This document shows positions 53,576 through 63,552 of a DNA stretch of 64,000 bases, one piece after another. The notes below the pieces were generated by a model, which ran no database searches, was not told the DNA's origin, and worked only from the letters and a program-made list of their open reading frames with translations. This stretch comes from RHKX01 sp963823275. Its GTDB lineage: Bacteria; Actinomycetota; Thermoleophilia; Solirubrobacterales; 70-9. Location of the stretch: positions 62,001-126,000 of the forward strand of contig CAWGKW010000002.1 of the NCBI GenBank assembly GCA_963823275.1, in the 5' to 3' direction. The position numbers were made by a program, and so were the translations under genes. Position 1 is the first letter of the stretch. Each line of letters begins with the position of its first letter.

Positions 53576-54322
53576 ATGCCCGACGCCGACTCAAACCTCC
53601 TGCCGATCAGGGTCGTTCTGCCGACCTACAACGAGGCCGACAACCTCGAGTCGATCGTTGCCGCCGTACTCGCCGCGGCGCCGGAGGGAACGGGGATCCT
53701 GGTCGTCGATGACGCATCCCCCGACGGAACCGGGGAGCTCGCGGACCGACTGGCCGCGGCGGACCCCAGGATCGACGTTCTCCACCGCCGGGAAAAGCGG
53801 GGCCTCGGTCCGGCCTACGTCGCCGGCTTCGGGCGGGCACTTGCCTCCGGCGCGGAACGGATCGTGCAGATGGACGCCGACTTCTCCCACGACCCCGCCG
53901 ACGTCCCGCGCCTGATCGCGGCGACGATGGACGGCGCCGGCGCCGACCTGGCGCTCGGCTCCCGTTACGTCGAGGGCGGCGGGATCGGCGACTGGGGCAG
54001 GGCCCGCAAGGCGATCTCCCGATGGGGGAGCACCTACGCGCGCACCTGGCTCGGGCTCGATCTCCAGGACCTGACGGGCGGCTTCAAGTGCTATCGGCGA
54101 GAGGTGGTGGAGGGGATTCGCATGGAGACCGTGAGCGCGCTCGGATACGCCTTTCAGATCGAGACGACCTACCGCGCGGTCCGGGCCGGTTTCCGGGTCG
54201 TCGAGGTCCCGATCATCTTCAGCGACCGCCGCGTCGGTGAATCGAAGATGAGCCGGGCCATCGTCGCCGAGGCCGCGTGGAGAGTGCCGATCATGCGATT
54301 GCGGGGCAGCCGCTGGAACTAG
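53576..54322 (+). CDS. Polyprenol-phosphate mannosyltransferase (DPM1/Ppm1-like, GT2)
   Basis: This 248-aa GT-A enzyme has IRVVLPTYNEADNLESIVAA and LVVDDASPDGTGELAD, then RIVQMDADFSHDPADVPRLI (DxD-type acidic motif) and LALGSRYVEGGGIGDWG. LTGGFKCYRREVVEGI and IFSDRRVGESKMS are typical of dolichol/polyprenol-phosphate mannose synthases. It moves mannose from GDP-mannose to a polyprenyl phosphate, making the donor for membrane lipoglycans and protein O-mannosylation. There are no membrane helices at the C-terminus, so it is the short soluble type. It starts at ATG 53576. Confidence 0.85.
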   Translation: MPDADSNLLPIRVVLPTYNEADNLESIVAAVLAAAPEGTGILVVDDASPDGTGELADRLAAADPRIDVLHRREKRGLGPAYVAGFGRALASGAERIVQMDADFSHDPADVPRLIAATMDGAGADLALGSRYVEGGGIGDWGRARKAISRWGSTYARTWLGLDLQDLTGGFKCYRREVVEGIRMETVSALGYAFQIETTYRAVRAGFRVVEVPIIFSDRRVGESKMSRAIVAEAAWRVPIMRLRGSRWN

Positions 54323-54393
54323 GGCCCTTCCAATACTTCATTTTGTGTAGTAAGGTGCATCGCACCCCCACACCCCCCTAACGAGGAGTTCAA

Positions 54394-54717
54394 ATGGCGA
54401 ACCTCCCCCAGGTCACCGATAACAATTTTCAGGCCGAGGTGCTCGATTCCACCGAGCCCGTTCTGGTCGACTTCTGGGCCCCCTGGTGCGGCCCATGCCG
54501 GGTCGTCCACCCGATTCTCGAGGAGATGTCAGGCGAGCGCGACGACGTCAAGATCGTCAGCGTCAACATCGATGAGAACCAGGAGATCGCCGGCAAGTAC
54601 CAGGTCATGTCGATCCCGACGATGATCGTCTTCAAGGGCGGCCAGCCTGCCAAGACGATCGTCGGGGCGATGCCGAAGAAGCGCCTGGAAGCGGAAATCG
54701 AGCCGGCGCTGGCCTAG
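54394..54717 (+). CDS. trxA: Thioredoxin
   Basis: This 107-aa redox protein has VDFWAPWCGPCRVVHPILEE with the CGPC active site and the cis-Pro loop MSIPTMIVFKGGQPAK. It reduces cytosolic disulfides with electrons from thioredoxin reductase, which is not nearby. GAGGAG precedes ATG 54394. The stop shares CTAG with the convergent membrane gene. A relatively AT-rich stretch at 54331-54357 before it may hold its promoter. Confidence 0.95.
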   Translation: MANLPQVTDNNFQAEVLDSTEPVLVDFWAPWCGPCRVVHPILEEMSGERDDVKIVSVNIDENQEIAGKYQVMSIPTMIVFKGGQPAKTIVGAMPKKRLEAEIEPALA

Positions 54718-55139
54718 AGAATCTGAGCTTCGACGAAACCCGCGATCAGGACCGCGACCCCGCCGATCTCCCCGATCATCAAGGCCCACATGAAGGCGTG
54801 GGTGCCGGGGACGGGGTCGCGGAACTGGTTGTCGGTGTCGCGGCGCATGCCGTGGATCGAGTAGCCGGCGATCGCGGCTACGAAGAAGAAGATCGGCACG
54901 AAGGCCGCGATCAGGTTGACGGCGGTCGAGAAGCCGCTGAGCTCGACGAACGTGGCCAGGAGCAGCGTCGCGAAGCTGTAGAGCAGCGCCGCCCGGTGGG
55001 CGGTATCGACGTAGGGGTGAGCGAGCGCGTCCTCCGAGGTCGCCATCTGGCGGTACTTCCAGACTCCCAGCAGCAGCGCCCAGAGAAAGATCAGGCCGGC
55101 GGCGAGGATGACCGCCTTGGTGTCGCCGCCGATGACCAC
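54714..55139 (-). CDS. Four-span integral membrane protein of unknown function
   Basis: This 141-aa protein has hydrophobic segments AVILAAGLIFLWALLLGVW, LYSFATLLLATFVELSGF, AVNLIAAFVPIFFFVAAIAG and THAFMWALMIGEIGGVAVL. Charged loops lie between them (KYRQMATSEDALAHPYVD, MRRDTDNQFRDPVPG). I do not recognise the family. It is 43 bp after ileS on the same strand, so it may be at the end of that transcript. Confidence 0.65.
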   Translation of the reverse strand: MVIGGDTKAVILAAGLIFLWALLLGVWKYRQMATSEDALAHPYVDTAHRAALLYSFATLLLATFVELSGFSTAVNLIAAFVPIFFFVAAIAGYSIHGMRRDTDNQFRDPVPGTHAFMWALMIGEIGGVAVLIAGFVEAQIL

Positions 55140-55182
55140 GGGCCGATCCTAGTCGCAGGCGTGGTGGCCCGGCCGGCGATCG

Positions 55183-58100
55183 TCAGCCGACGCGGACGAC
55201 CGAGATCTCCAACTCGCGGCCGTCGACTTTGATCGCGTCGCCGTCGCCGTCGTAGGAGATCGCGGTCGCCAGGGTCTCGCCGGTCACGTACTCCTCGTGG
55301 GCGCGGACCGCGTCGAGCAGCTGGTCATCCCCGCCGAGCCCGAGTTCGATCCGGTCGGTGATCTCGAGGCCGGCCTCCTTGCGAGCGTTCTGGACGGCGC
55401 GGACGACCTCGCGGGCGAGGCCCTCGCGGATCAGGTCGTCGTCGAGCTCGAGCGCCAGGGCGACGGCGCGGCCGGCCTCCGACTCGACCTGGTAGCCGTC
55501 CAGTGGCTGCATCGCGAAGCTGAGTTCGTCGGGGCCGAGGGTGTGCTCGCGCCCGTCGACGCTGATCCCGACCTGCCCGCCCGCCTCGATCGTGCCGCGG
55601 ACGTGATCGGCGTCGAGTGCCTCGATCGCGATCTTGGCCTGCGGCATGTCCTTGCCGAAGCGCGGGCCGAGCGCCCGGAAGTTCGCCCTGACCGCCCAGC
55701 TCGCCAGCTCTCCCTCCTCTGTGACGAACTCCAGATCGCGCACGTTGAGCTCGGCGCGGACCACGTCGGCGAGGCCCTCGATCGTGTGGCGTTCGGCCTC
55801 GGTGGCGACGATCACGGCCTTGGCGAGCGGCTGGCGCATCTTCGCCTTCGCCTGGGCCCGGGCGGCGCGGCCGAGCTCGACGGCGCGGCGGGCCGCCTCC
55901 ATTCCGGTCTCCAGGCCGAGGTCGCGCAGACCGGCATCGACGACGGGGAAATCCTGCAGGTGAACTGATTCCTCGACCGGCGGTCTCACACCGTGTGAGA
56001 GGTTGAGCCAGATCGCGTCAGCGGTGAAGGGAATGAACGGCGCGAGCAGCTTGGCCGTCTCGGCCAGGCAGTGGCGGAGCGTCCCGAACGCCGCCTCGTC
56101 CCCGCTCCAGAAGCGGCGCCTACCGACCCGCACGTACCAGTTGGAGAGATCGTCGACGTAGGCGGCGATCGCCCTGCCGGCGGCGGTCGAGTCGAAATCG
56201 TCGAGTCGCTCGCGGACGATCTCGATCGTGGCCTGAAGTCGGGAGACGGCCCAGCGGTCGAGCGCCTCGGCAGACCCTCCCGAAGCCGGGTACCCGTCGG
56301 CACCGGGGGGAACCGGGGCTTCGCCGGCGCCCACCGCGATACCCTCGGCGTTGGCGTAGAGAACGTAGAAGGAGTAGGTGTTCCAGAGGGTCAGCAGGAA
56401 CTGGCGGACCGATTCCCCGACCGTCTCGGCGCTGAAGCGGTAGCCGGCCCAGGGTTGCTGGGAGGCGAGGTAGTACCAGCGGAACGCGTCGGCGCCGTGG
56501 GCGTCGATCACCTCGTGGGGATCGACGAGGTTGCCGGTCCGCTTGCTCATCTTGCGGCCCTCGGGGTCGAGGATCAATCCCAGGCAGACGCAGTTCAGGT
56601 AGTCGGTCTCGTCGAACAGGAGCACCGACTCGGCCAGCTGGGAGTAGAACCAGCCGCGGGTCTGGTCGATCGCCTCGCAGATGAAGTCGGCGGGGAAGCG
56701 GCGGCCGAACTCCTCCTCGTTCTCGAACGGGTAGTGGAGCTGCGCGAACGGCATCGCGCCGCTGTCGTACCAGGTGTCGATCACCTCCGGGACGCGTCGC
56801 ATCTCGCCGCCGCAGGACTCGCACTCGAGCACGACGTCGTCGATGTAGGGGCGATGGAGGTCGACCTCATCGGCCCCGTCGACGACCCTGGTTGGCGGCT
56901 CGCCGCCGCGCTCGGTCAGCTCGGCGATCGCCCCGATGCAGCAGCGCTCCTCGCAGCCCTCGGCGGTGCAGGACCAGATCGGCAGCGGGGTGCCCCAGTA
57001 GCGCTCGCGCGACAGCGCCCAGTCGACGTTGCCCTCCAGCCACTTGCCGAACCGCCCGTGCTTGATGTGCTCGGGGTGCCAGCCGATCCGCTCGTTCTCG
57101 GCGAGCATCCGGTCGCGGACCTCGGAGGTGCGCAGATACCAGGACGACTTGGCGTAGTAGATCAGCGGGGTGTCGCAGCGCCAGCAGTGCGGATAGGCGT
57201 GCTCGTAGGGCACCTCCCTGAAGAGCTTTCCGGAGGTGACGAGTGCCGCGACGATCTCGGGGTTGTGGTCGCGAACGAGCTTGCCCTGGAAGTCGGGGAC
57301 GCGCTCGTCGTAGGTGCCGTCGAGTCGAACCGGGTTCTGCAGCGTCATCTCGTACCGCTCGCCGAGCCGGTAGTCGTCCTCGCCGAACGCCAGCGCCGTA
57401 TGGACGAGGCCGGTGCCGTCCTCGGTCGTGACGAAGTCCCCGAGCAGGACCGAGTGGCCGAGCGGTCCGAACTCCTCGCCGGCGATGTAGTCGAACGGGG
57501 CCTCGTAACGGACCCCCTCCAGTTCGGAGCCCTGGAACGTCGAGAGCTTCTCGTATCCCTCGCCGAGGACCCGATCGGCGAGTGCCGTGGCGACGACGAG
57601 GACTCCGCTGCCATCGGCACTCATCGCTCTGACGTACTCGATCTCCGCCCCGACGGCCACGGCGGCGTGCGCGATCAGCGTCCAGGGCGTCGTCGTCCAG
57701 ACGAGCAGGCTGTCGCCCGGCTCCAGCGGCCCGCCCGGCTCGGTGACCGGGAGCTTCACGTACGCCGATGGATCGACGACGTCCTTGTAGCCGAGCGCGA
57801 CCTCGTGTGAGCTCAGCGCGGTTCCGCAGCGCGGACAGTAGGGCACGACCTTGTGGCCCTGGTAGAGCCGGTCCCTGTCCCAGTTCTGCTTCAGCGACCA
57901 CCAGACCGACTCGATGTAGTCGGTGTCCATCGTGATGTAGGGGTCATCGAGGTCGATCCAGTGGCCGATCCGCTCGACCATCCGGTCCCAGTCCTCGACG
58001 TAGGCGAAGACCGACTCGCGGCAGCGCTCGTTGAACTCGGCGATCCCGAAGGCCTCGATCTCCTCCTTGGAGGTGATCCCCAGCGCCTTCTCGATCTCGA

Positions 58101-58386
58101 GCTCGACCGGCAGCCCGTGACAGTCCCAGCCGCCCTTGCGGGGGACGTAGTAGCCGCACATCGCCTTGTAGCGCGGGTAGATGTCCTTGAAGACGCGAGA
58201 GAGGACGTGGTGGGAACCGGGTTTGCCGTTGGCGGTCGGTGGCCCCTCGTAGAAGCTCCAGAGTGGTCCGCCCTCGCGCTCGCTGAGCTGGCGGCGGAAG
58301 GTGCCTCCCTCGCGCCAGCGCTCGAGCACCCCCTCCTCGAGGGCGGGGAACGATTGCTTGGGGTCGACCGGGGCGTAACGGGTCAT
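55183..58386 (-). CDS. ileS: Isoleucyl-tRNA synthetase, type 2, with GxHH variant of the HIGH motif
   Basis: This 1067-aa class I synthetase charges tRNA-Ile. The first signature reads YEGPPTANGKPGSHHVLSRV; residues 57-60 are GSHH where the class consensus is HxGH. The KMSKS loop is KMSKRTGN (about residue 612), typical of the eukaryote-like type 2 enzyme. The CP1 editing domain has LVWTTTPWTLIAH. WDCHGLPVELEIEKALGI and VPYCPRCGTALSSHEVALGY are also type 2 features. Type 2 enzymes resist mupirocin, and the GxHH variant has been tied to hyper-resistance in Bacillus-type IleRS2. It is the only ileS in the window. It is divergent from fumC. Confidence 0.93.
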   Translation of the reverse strand: MTRYAPVDPKQSFPALEEGVLERWREGGTFRRQLSEREGGPLWSFYEGPPTANGKPGSHHVLSRVFKDIYPRYKAMCGYYVPRKGGWDCHGLPVELEIEKALGITSKEEIEAFGIAEFNERCRESVFAYVEDWDRMVERIGHWIDLDDPYITMDTDYIESVWWSLKQNWDRDRLYQGHKVVPYCPRCGTALSSHEVALGYKDVVDPSAYVKLPVTEPGGPLEPGDSLLVWTTTPWTLIAHAAVAVGAEIEYVRAMSADGSGVLVVATALADRVLGEGYEKLSTFQGSELEGVRYEAPFDYIAGEEFGPLGHSVLLGDFVTTEDGTGLVHTALAFGEDDYRLGERYEMTLQNPVRLDGTYDERVPDFQGKLVRDHNPEIVAALVTSGKLFREVPYEHAYPHCWRCDTPLIYYAKSSWYLRTSEVRDRMLAENERIGWHPEHIKHGRFGKWLEGNVDWALSRERYWGTPLPIWSCTAEGCEERCCIGAIAELTERGGEPPTRVVDGADEVDLHRPYIDDVVLECESCGGEMRRVPEVIDTWYDSGAMPFAQLHYPFENEEEFGRRFPADFICEAIDQTRGWFYSQLAESVLLFDETDYLNCVCLGLILDPEGRKMSKRTGNLVDPHEVIDAHGADAFRWYYLASQQPWAGYRFSAETVGESVRQFLLTLWNTYSFYVLYANAEGIAVGAGEAPVPPGADGYPASGGSAEALDRWAVSRLQATIEIVRERLDDFDSTAAGRAIAAYVDDLSNWYVRVGRRRFWSGDEAAFGTLRHCLAETAKLLAPFIPFTADAIWLNLSHGVRPPVEESVHLQDFPVVDAGLRDLGLETGMEAARRAVELGRAARAQAKAKMRQPLAKAVIVATEAERHTIEGLADVVRAELNVRDLEFVTEEGELASWAVRANFRALGPRFGKDMPQAKIAIEALDADHVRGTIEAGGQVGISVDGREHTLGPDELSFAMQPLDGYQVESEAGRAVALALELDDDLIREGLAREVVRAVQNARKEAGLEITDRIELGLGGDDQLLDAVRAHEEYVTGETLATAISYDGDGDAIKVDGRELEISVVRVG

Positions 58387-58459
58387 GGGGGCGGTCGATT
58401 CTAGGTGCCAGCTAGCCTCTTACCCTGCACCCTCAGAGCGATTGAACGGAGAACTTGAA

Positions 58460-59803
<1,344 letters not shown>

Positions 59804-59830
59804 CGGCGGTCTGCGAGCCCCCGGCTCCGG

Positions 59831-59902
59831 GTTCTCGTCGGCTCACGGCCCTGCGGCCGCATCGCCTCCTGCGTCCTCGATCTGCGGGCTCTCAGCCTCG
59901 CC
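59831..59902 (+). repeat. Dispersed intergenic repeat family A, copy 4
   Basis: These 72 bp match copies at 8.3 kb and 11.2-11.4 kb: CGTCGGCTCACGGCC, spacer, CGGCCGCATCGCC, then TCCTGCGTCCTCGAT and GCGGGCTCTCAGCCTCGCC. It is closest to copy 3 in the middle and to copy 2 at the end. It fills the gap between fumC and the AbiEi/DUF559 gene. Confidence 0.65.
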
Positions 59903-59914
59903 GTTACGGCTGAC

Positions 59915-60910
59915 TCATGGGTTGAGTGGCGGATTTCCACTGGATATCGGTGGTTTTCCGCCACTGAACTCGGCCTGGCCCATGATCGCGACCGTTCGCC
60001 GGGCCACCTGAGCCGGATCGCCGACGATCTGATCGCGGGTGAACCGGTGAACCGACCAGCCTCCGATCGTCAGGCATTGCTCGCGGTCGCGGTCCTGATT
60101 GGCCCGCGATCGACCGCCGTGGAAGGCGTAGCCGTCCACCTCGACGACGATCCGCAGATCCGGCCAATGGAAGTCGACCTCGAATGTCCGGTCGCCGACC
60201 ACGATCTCCTGATTGACGAGCGGTTCCTGGAGCTCGGCCATCCGGCAGATCTGGAGGTACCTCACCTCGACCCCGCTCCTGACCCGCGGGGTTCCCATTC
60301 CGAGAACTGCGCGGAGCTTCGGTGCGCCGGGTCGACCGTGGTGGGCGATGACGAGTTGCGTCAGCCGCTGATCGTTGATCAGTCCTCGGGAGCTGGCGAG
60401 CAGCAGGACGCTCTCGAGCTCATGGACATGAAGCGTCGAGGCGAGGTCGACGATCGTTCTGGTGGCGGTGGTGCTGGGAATCCCCCGGCAATGGGTCACG
60501 TCGACGGCGGCCAGACTCCGGCGATGGATCCTGAGGCCATGACGACCGCGCCCGGCCCCGCGAAGGCAGATGACGTCGATGAGGTCCGGGAACCGGCCAA
60601 GCAGCCCAAGGAGCCAACCCGCCGCATGGTCGCTGACCGCCGACTCTACGCCGGCGGCGAGCGTCGCCGCCAGCAGCCGTTGGTCGTGGGTGAACGGCGG
60701 TGGGCTCAGCGAGTGAACCCCGGAATGAAGCGGAAAGAGGCGCCCTGTATCGGCCCGATACTTGACGGCGCCGGCGCTGAAGCCGACGCTCGCGAGCTGG
60801 GCGGTCGTCGCAAGCTGCTTCTGGCCCCTTCCCAGCTCCAGCGCTCGCCGGTCGCGCTCACTGGCGGCTTTACACTGACCCTCAGCGCCTTTCCGCCAGC
60901 CGGCCTCCAT
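59915..60910 (-). CDS. AbiEi-like winged-helix protein with DUF559 nuclease-like domain
   Basis: This 331-aa protein begins with a winged-helix resembling AbiEi antitoxins (LATTAQLASVGFSAGAVKYR, GRLFPLHSGVHSL). A middle region carries DVTHCRGIPSTTATRTIVDL. The C-terminal Vsr/DUF559 fold has RTFEVDFHWPDLRIVVEVDG, whose Asp and Glu fit a PD-(D/E)XK-type metal site, then RDREQCLTIGGWSVHRFT. Such proteins are common in actinobacteria, often many per genome. No AbiEii toxin lies next to it, so a toxin-antitoxin role is not supported. Defence or DNA-repair roles remain guesses. Confidence 0.72.
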   Translation of the reverse strand: MEAGWRKGAEGQCKAASERDRRALELGRGQKQLATTAQLASVGFSAGAVKYRADTGRLFPLHSGVHSLSPPPFTHDQRLLAATLAAGVESAVSDHAAGWLLGLLGRFPDLIDVICLRGAGRGRHGLRIHRRSLAAVDVTHCRGIPSTTATRTIVDLASTLHVHELESVLLLASSRGLINDQRLTQLVIAHHGRPGAPKLRAVLGMGTPRVRSGVEVRYLQICRMAELQEPLVNQEIVVGDRTFEVDFHWPDLRIVVEVDGYAFHGGRSRANQDRDREQCLTIGGWSVHRFTRDQIVGDPAQVARRTVAIMGQAEFSGGKPPISSGNPPLNP

Positions 60911-61040
60911 CGCCCAAGCATCGCGAAGGATCCGTCACAGGTGGTGCGCTCTCCGTGCCAAGTCGTGCACGGCGATGCCTCTTTTCAGCACCCGATCTGA
61001 ATCCTCGCCGAGGCCGTTGTGGCCCCGGCACCGTCGGCGC

Positions 61041-61361
61041 TCAGCGGACCCCGATTCCGCCGCGCGTCCCGAGCGGGCGGTGATCGTGGGCAGCGCGGGC
61101 AGCGGCGACGGCCTCGGCATGCGGACCCAGCGCCTGGGGGAGGGAGATCGTGACCCGATCGGAGCCGACCGAAAGCCCGGTTGCGTCGGCCACCGCCGCG
61201 GCGGCCTGCGGGCTCGAGAGCCGCATCGCGCCCGGCTCGAGCCGGCATCCCATCGCCAACTCGAGCGGCGTGCTGCCGTCGGCACCCGGGGGAGGCAGCT
61301 GCGCGAGACCCTCGTAGCTCTGGGCCTGACGCACGTGGTTGACGAAGTCGATCAGATACAT
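61041..61361 (-). CDS. Hypothetical protein
   Basis: ATG 61361 gives 106 aa with AGGA about 10 nt upstream. The sequence is mildly acidic with PPPGADGSTPLELAMGCRL and a helical AAAAVADATGLSVGSDRV. I recognise no family. The composition is amino-acid-like rather than Arg/Pro-rich, which supports coding, but the evidence is thin. The flanking 60911-61040 holds nothing else that I can identify. Confidence 0.4.
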   Translation of the reverse strand: MYLIDFVNHVRQAQSYEGLAQLPPPGADGSTPLELAMGCRLEPGAMRLSSPQAAAAVADATGLSVGSDRVTISLPQALGPHAEAVAAARAAHDHRPLGTRGGIGVR

Positions 61362-61464
61362 GTCTCGGTGTCCTATCGCCACCCGCCCGCACGGCCTTGA
61401 GCCCCTGAAGGCCGGATCGGACGCCCTGTCATGATCCTGGCAACCCTAATCCAAGGAGTCGAAG

Positions 61465-62013
61465 ATGAGCGACAGCCAGAGCTCGAACAGCCCGAACGGA
61501 ACCGCCGTCCCAGGCGCTGAGACGCCCGAGCGCACCGAGGTCGCCACCTTCGGGGCCGGATGCTTCTGGAAGCCGGAGGCGATCTTTCGCGAGGTCCCGG
61601 GCGTCGTTGTTACCGCAGTGGGCTACGAGGGCGGACATGTCGATCACCCGACCTACGAGCAGGTCTGCAGCGGCCGCACCGGACACGCCGAGGTGACGCG
61701 CGTCACATACGACCCCGACAAGGTCTCCTACGGAGAGCTCCTCGACCGGTTCTGGGCGATGCACGACCCGACGCAGGTCAACCGACAGGGGCCCGACATC
61801 GGCGATCAGTACCGGACCGTGATCTTCACCCACACGCCCGAGCAGGTCGCGGCGGCGGAGGCATCAAAGGCCTCCCAGCAGGAGCAGTTCCGCGATCCGG
61901 TTGCGACCTCGATCGAGCCGGCAACCGGGTTCTGGATGGCCGAGGAATACCACCAGTGCTACCTCGAGCAGCGCCGCTCGGGTGGTTTGCTGGGGACGCT
62001 GCTGGGCCGCTAG
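61465..62013 (+). CDS. msrA: Peptide methionine-S-sulfoxide reductase
   Basis: This 182-aa enzyme reduces S-methionine sulfoxide in proteins. ATFGAGCFWKPEAIFREVPG holds the GCFW catalytic Cys. GYEGGHVDHPTYEQVCSGRT and DQYRTVIF are the family core. EEYHQCYLEQ near the C-terminus carries a resolving Cys candidate. AAGGAG sits 8 nt upstream of ATG 61465. The first 20 residues are a Ser/Asn-rich leader. No msrB is adjacent. Confidence 0.93.
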   Translation: MSDSQSSNSPNGTAVPGAETPERTEVATFGAGCFWKPEAIFREVPGVVVTAVGYEGGHVDHPTYEQVCSGRTGHAEVTRVTYDPDKVSYGELLDRFWAMHDPTQVNRQGPDIGDQYRTVIFTHTPEQVAAAEASKASQQEQFRDPVATSIEPATGFWMAEEYHQCYLEQRRSGGLLGTLLGR

Positions 62014-62045
62014 CGCCGGGCAGGTCGTTCAGCAGCCATCCCGCC

Positions 62046-63509
62046 TCAGAGGTTGATCGCGATGTACTTCGTCTCGAGGTACTCGAGGATCCCCTCGGTG
62101 CCGCCCTCGCGACCGTTGCCTGAGGCCTTGACGCCTCCGAAGGGTGCGCCGGCGTTGGAGACGAGGCCCTGGTTGAGGCCGATCATCCCGGTCTCCAGTG
62201 CCTCGCAGACATGCAGGGCCCGCTGCACGTCCCTTGTGAAGACGTAGGCGACGAGGCCGTACTCGGTGTCGTTGGCGGCTGCGATCGCCTGCTCATCCGT
62301 CTCGAACGTCGCGATCGGGGCCACCGGGCCGAAGATCTCCTCGGTGAGCATGCGGGCGTCGGCGGGGATCTCGGTCAACACCGTCGGCTCGTAGAAGGAG
62401 CCGGTGCCCTCGAGTGGCTTACCGCCGACGAGTACCTTGGCCCCCTTGTCGACCGCATCGTCGACCAGACCGGCCACCGTGGAGCGCTGGTCGTCATCGA
62501 TCAGCGGGCCGACATCGGTCTCCTCCTCGGTTCCGCGGCCGACCTTGAGCGCGCGCATCCGGGCCGCCAGCTTCTCGGCGAACTCGCCGGCGATCGACTC
62601 GTGGACGTGGAAGCGGTTGGCCGAGGTGCATGCCTCGCCGACGTTGCGCATCTTCGCGATCATCGCCCCCTCGACTGCGGCGTCGAGGTCCGCGTCGGCG
62701 AAGACGAGGAACGGCGCGTTTCCACCGAGTTCCATCGAGACCTTGAGGACGTTCTCTGCGGCCTGCTCGATCAGCATCTTCCCGACCTCCGTCGAGCCGG
62801 TGAAGCTGAGCTTCCGCAGGCGCGGGTCGGAGATGATCGGCTTCGAGACCGCGCTCGAGGAGGTGCTCGTGATCACGTTGAGGACGCCGTCCGGCACCCC
62901 GCATTCCTGCAGCAGCGAAGCGAGCGCAAGCATCGACAGCGGCGTGTTCTGGGCCGGCTTGATCACCATCGTGCAGCCGGCGGCGATCGCGGGCCCGATC
63001 TTCCGGGTGCCCATCGCGGTCGGGAAGTTCCAGGGGGTGATGAAGTAACACGGGCCGACGGGCTGGCGCATGACCAAGACCCGGCTGGCGCCGTTGCCGG
63101 CCACCTTGAAGTCGCCCACGGTGCGTAACGCCTCGCCCGCGTTCCAGCGAAAGAACTCGGCGGCGTAGGCGATCTCACCCTTCGATTCGGCCACCGACTT
63201 GCCCATCTCGAGAGTCATCAGCAGCGCCAGCTCCTCGCTGCGCTCGCCCATCAGCTCGAATGCGGACTGGAGGATCTCCGAGCGCGTGTTCGGCGGCGTC
63301 GCCGCCCACTCGGCCTGCGCCCCGGCCGCCGCGTCCATGGCCGCGGCGGCGTCCTCGGCCGTGGCATCGGCGATCTCGCAGAGCCTCTCGCCGGTCGATG
63401 GGTCGTCGACCTCGAACTCACCGCCGTCGCTCGCGTCGCGCCACTCACCGCCGATCAGCAGCCGCTTCTCGACCCCGTCGACCACCGATTGCTCCGTCGC
63501 GCCGCTCAT
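62046..63509 (-). CDS. gabD: NAD(P)-dependent succinate-semialdehyde dehydrogenase-like ALDH
   Basis: This 487-aa aldehyde dehydrogenase has PCYFITPWNFPTAMGTRKIG (NAD/Asn site), KLSFTGSTEVGKMLIEQAAE, KVSMELGGNAPFLVFADADL (catalytic Glu) and MRNVGEACTSANRFHVHESI (catalytic Cys). The closing GAPFGGVKASGNGREGG is typical of the GabD/GabD1 branch. It likely oxidises succinate semialdehyde to succinate, feeding the TCA cycle from GABA or 4-hydroxybutyrate. No gabT is adjacent. The exact substrate is inferred from the subfamily. Confidence 0.82.
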   Translation of the reverse strand: MSGATEQSVVDGVEKRLLIGGEWRDASDGGEFEVDDPSTGERLCEIADATAEDAAAAMDAAAGAQAEWAATPPNTRSEILQSAFELMGERSEELALLMTLEMGKSVAESKGEIAYAAEFFRWNAGEALRTVGDFKVAGNGASRVLVMRQPVGPCYFITPWNFPTAMGTRKIGPAIAAGCTMVIKPAQNTPLSMLALASLLQECGVPDGVLNVITSTSSSAVSKPIISDPRLRKLSFTGSTEVGKMLIEQAAENVLKVSMELGGNAPFLVFADADLDAAVEGAMIAKMRNVGEACTSANRFHVHESIAGEFAEKLAARMRALKVGRGTEEETDVGPLIDDDQRSTVAGLVDDAVDKGAKVLVGGKPLEGTGSFYEPTVLTEIPADARMLTEEIFGPVAPIATFETDEQAIAAANDTEYGLVAYVFTRDVQRALHVCEALETGMIGLNQGLVSNAGAPFGGVKASGNGREGGTEGILEYLETKYIAINL

Positions 63510-63552
63510 TGAAACCTCTCCGTTCGCAGTCGTGTTCTAACCGGGCGACACA

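Noticed and set aside
56071..57810. Plus-strand open frame of 579 codons
   Set aside because: It lies entirely antisense to ileS, whose motifs are all on the minus strand.
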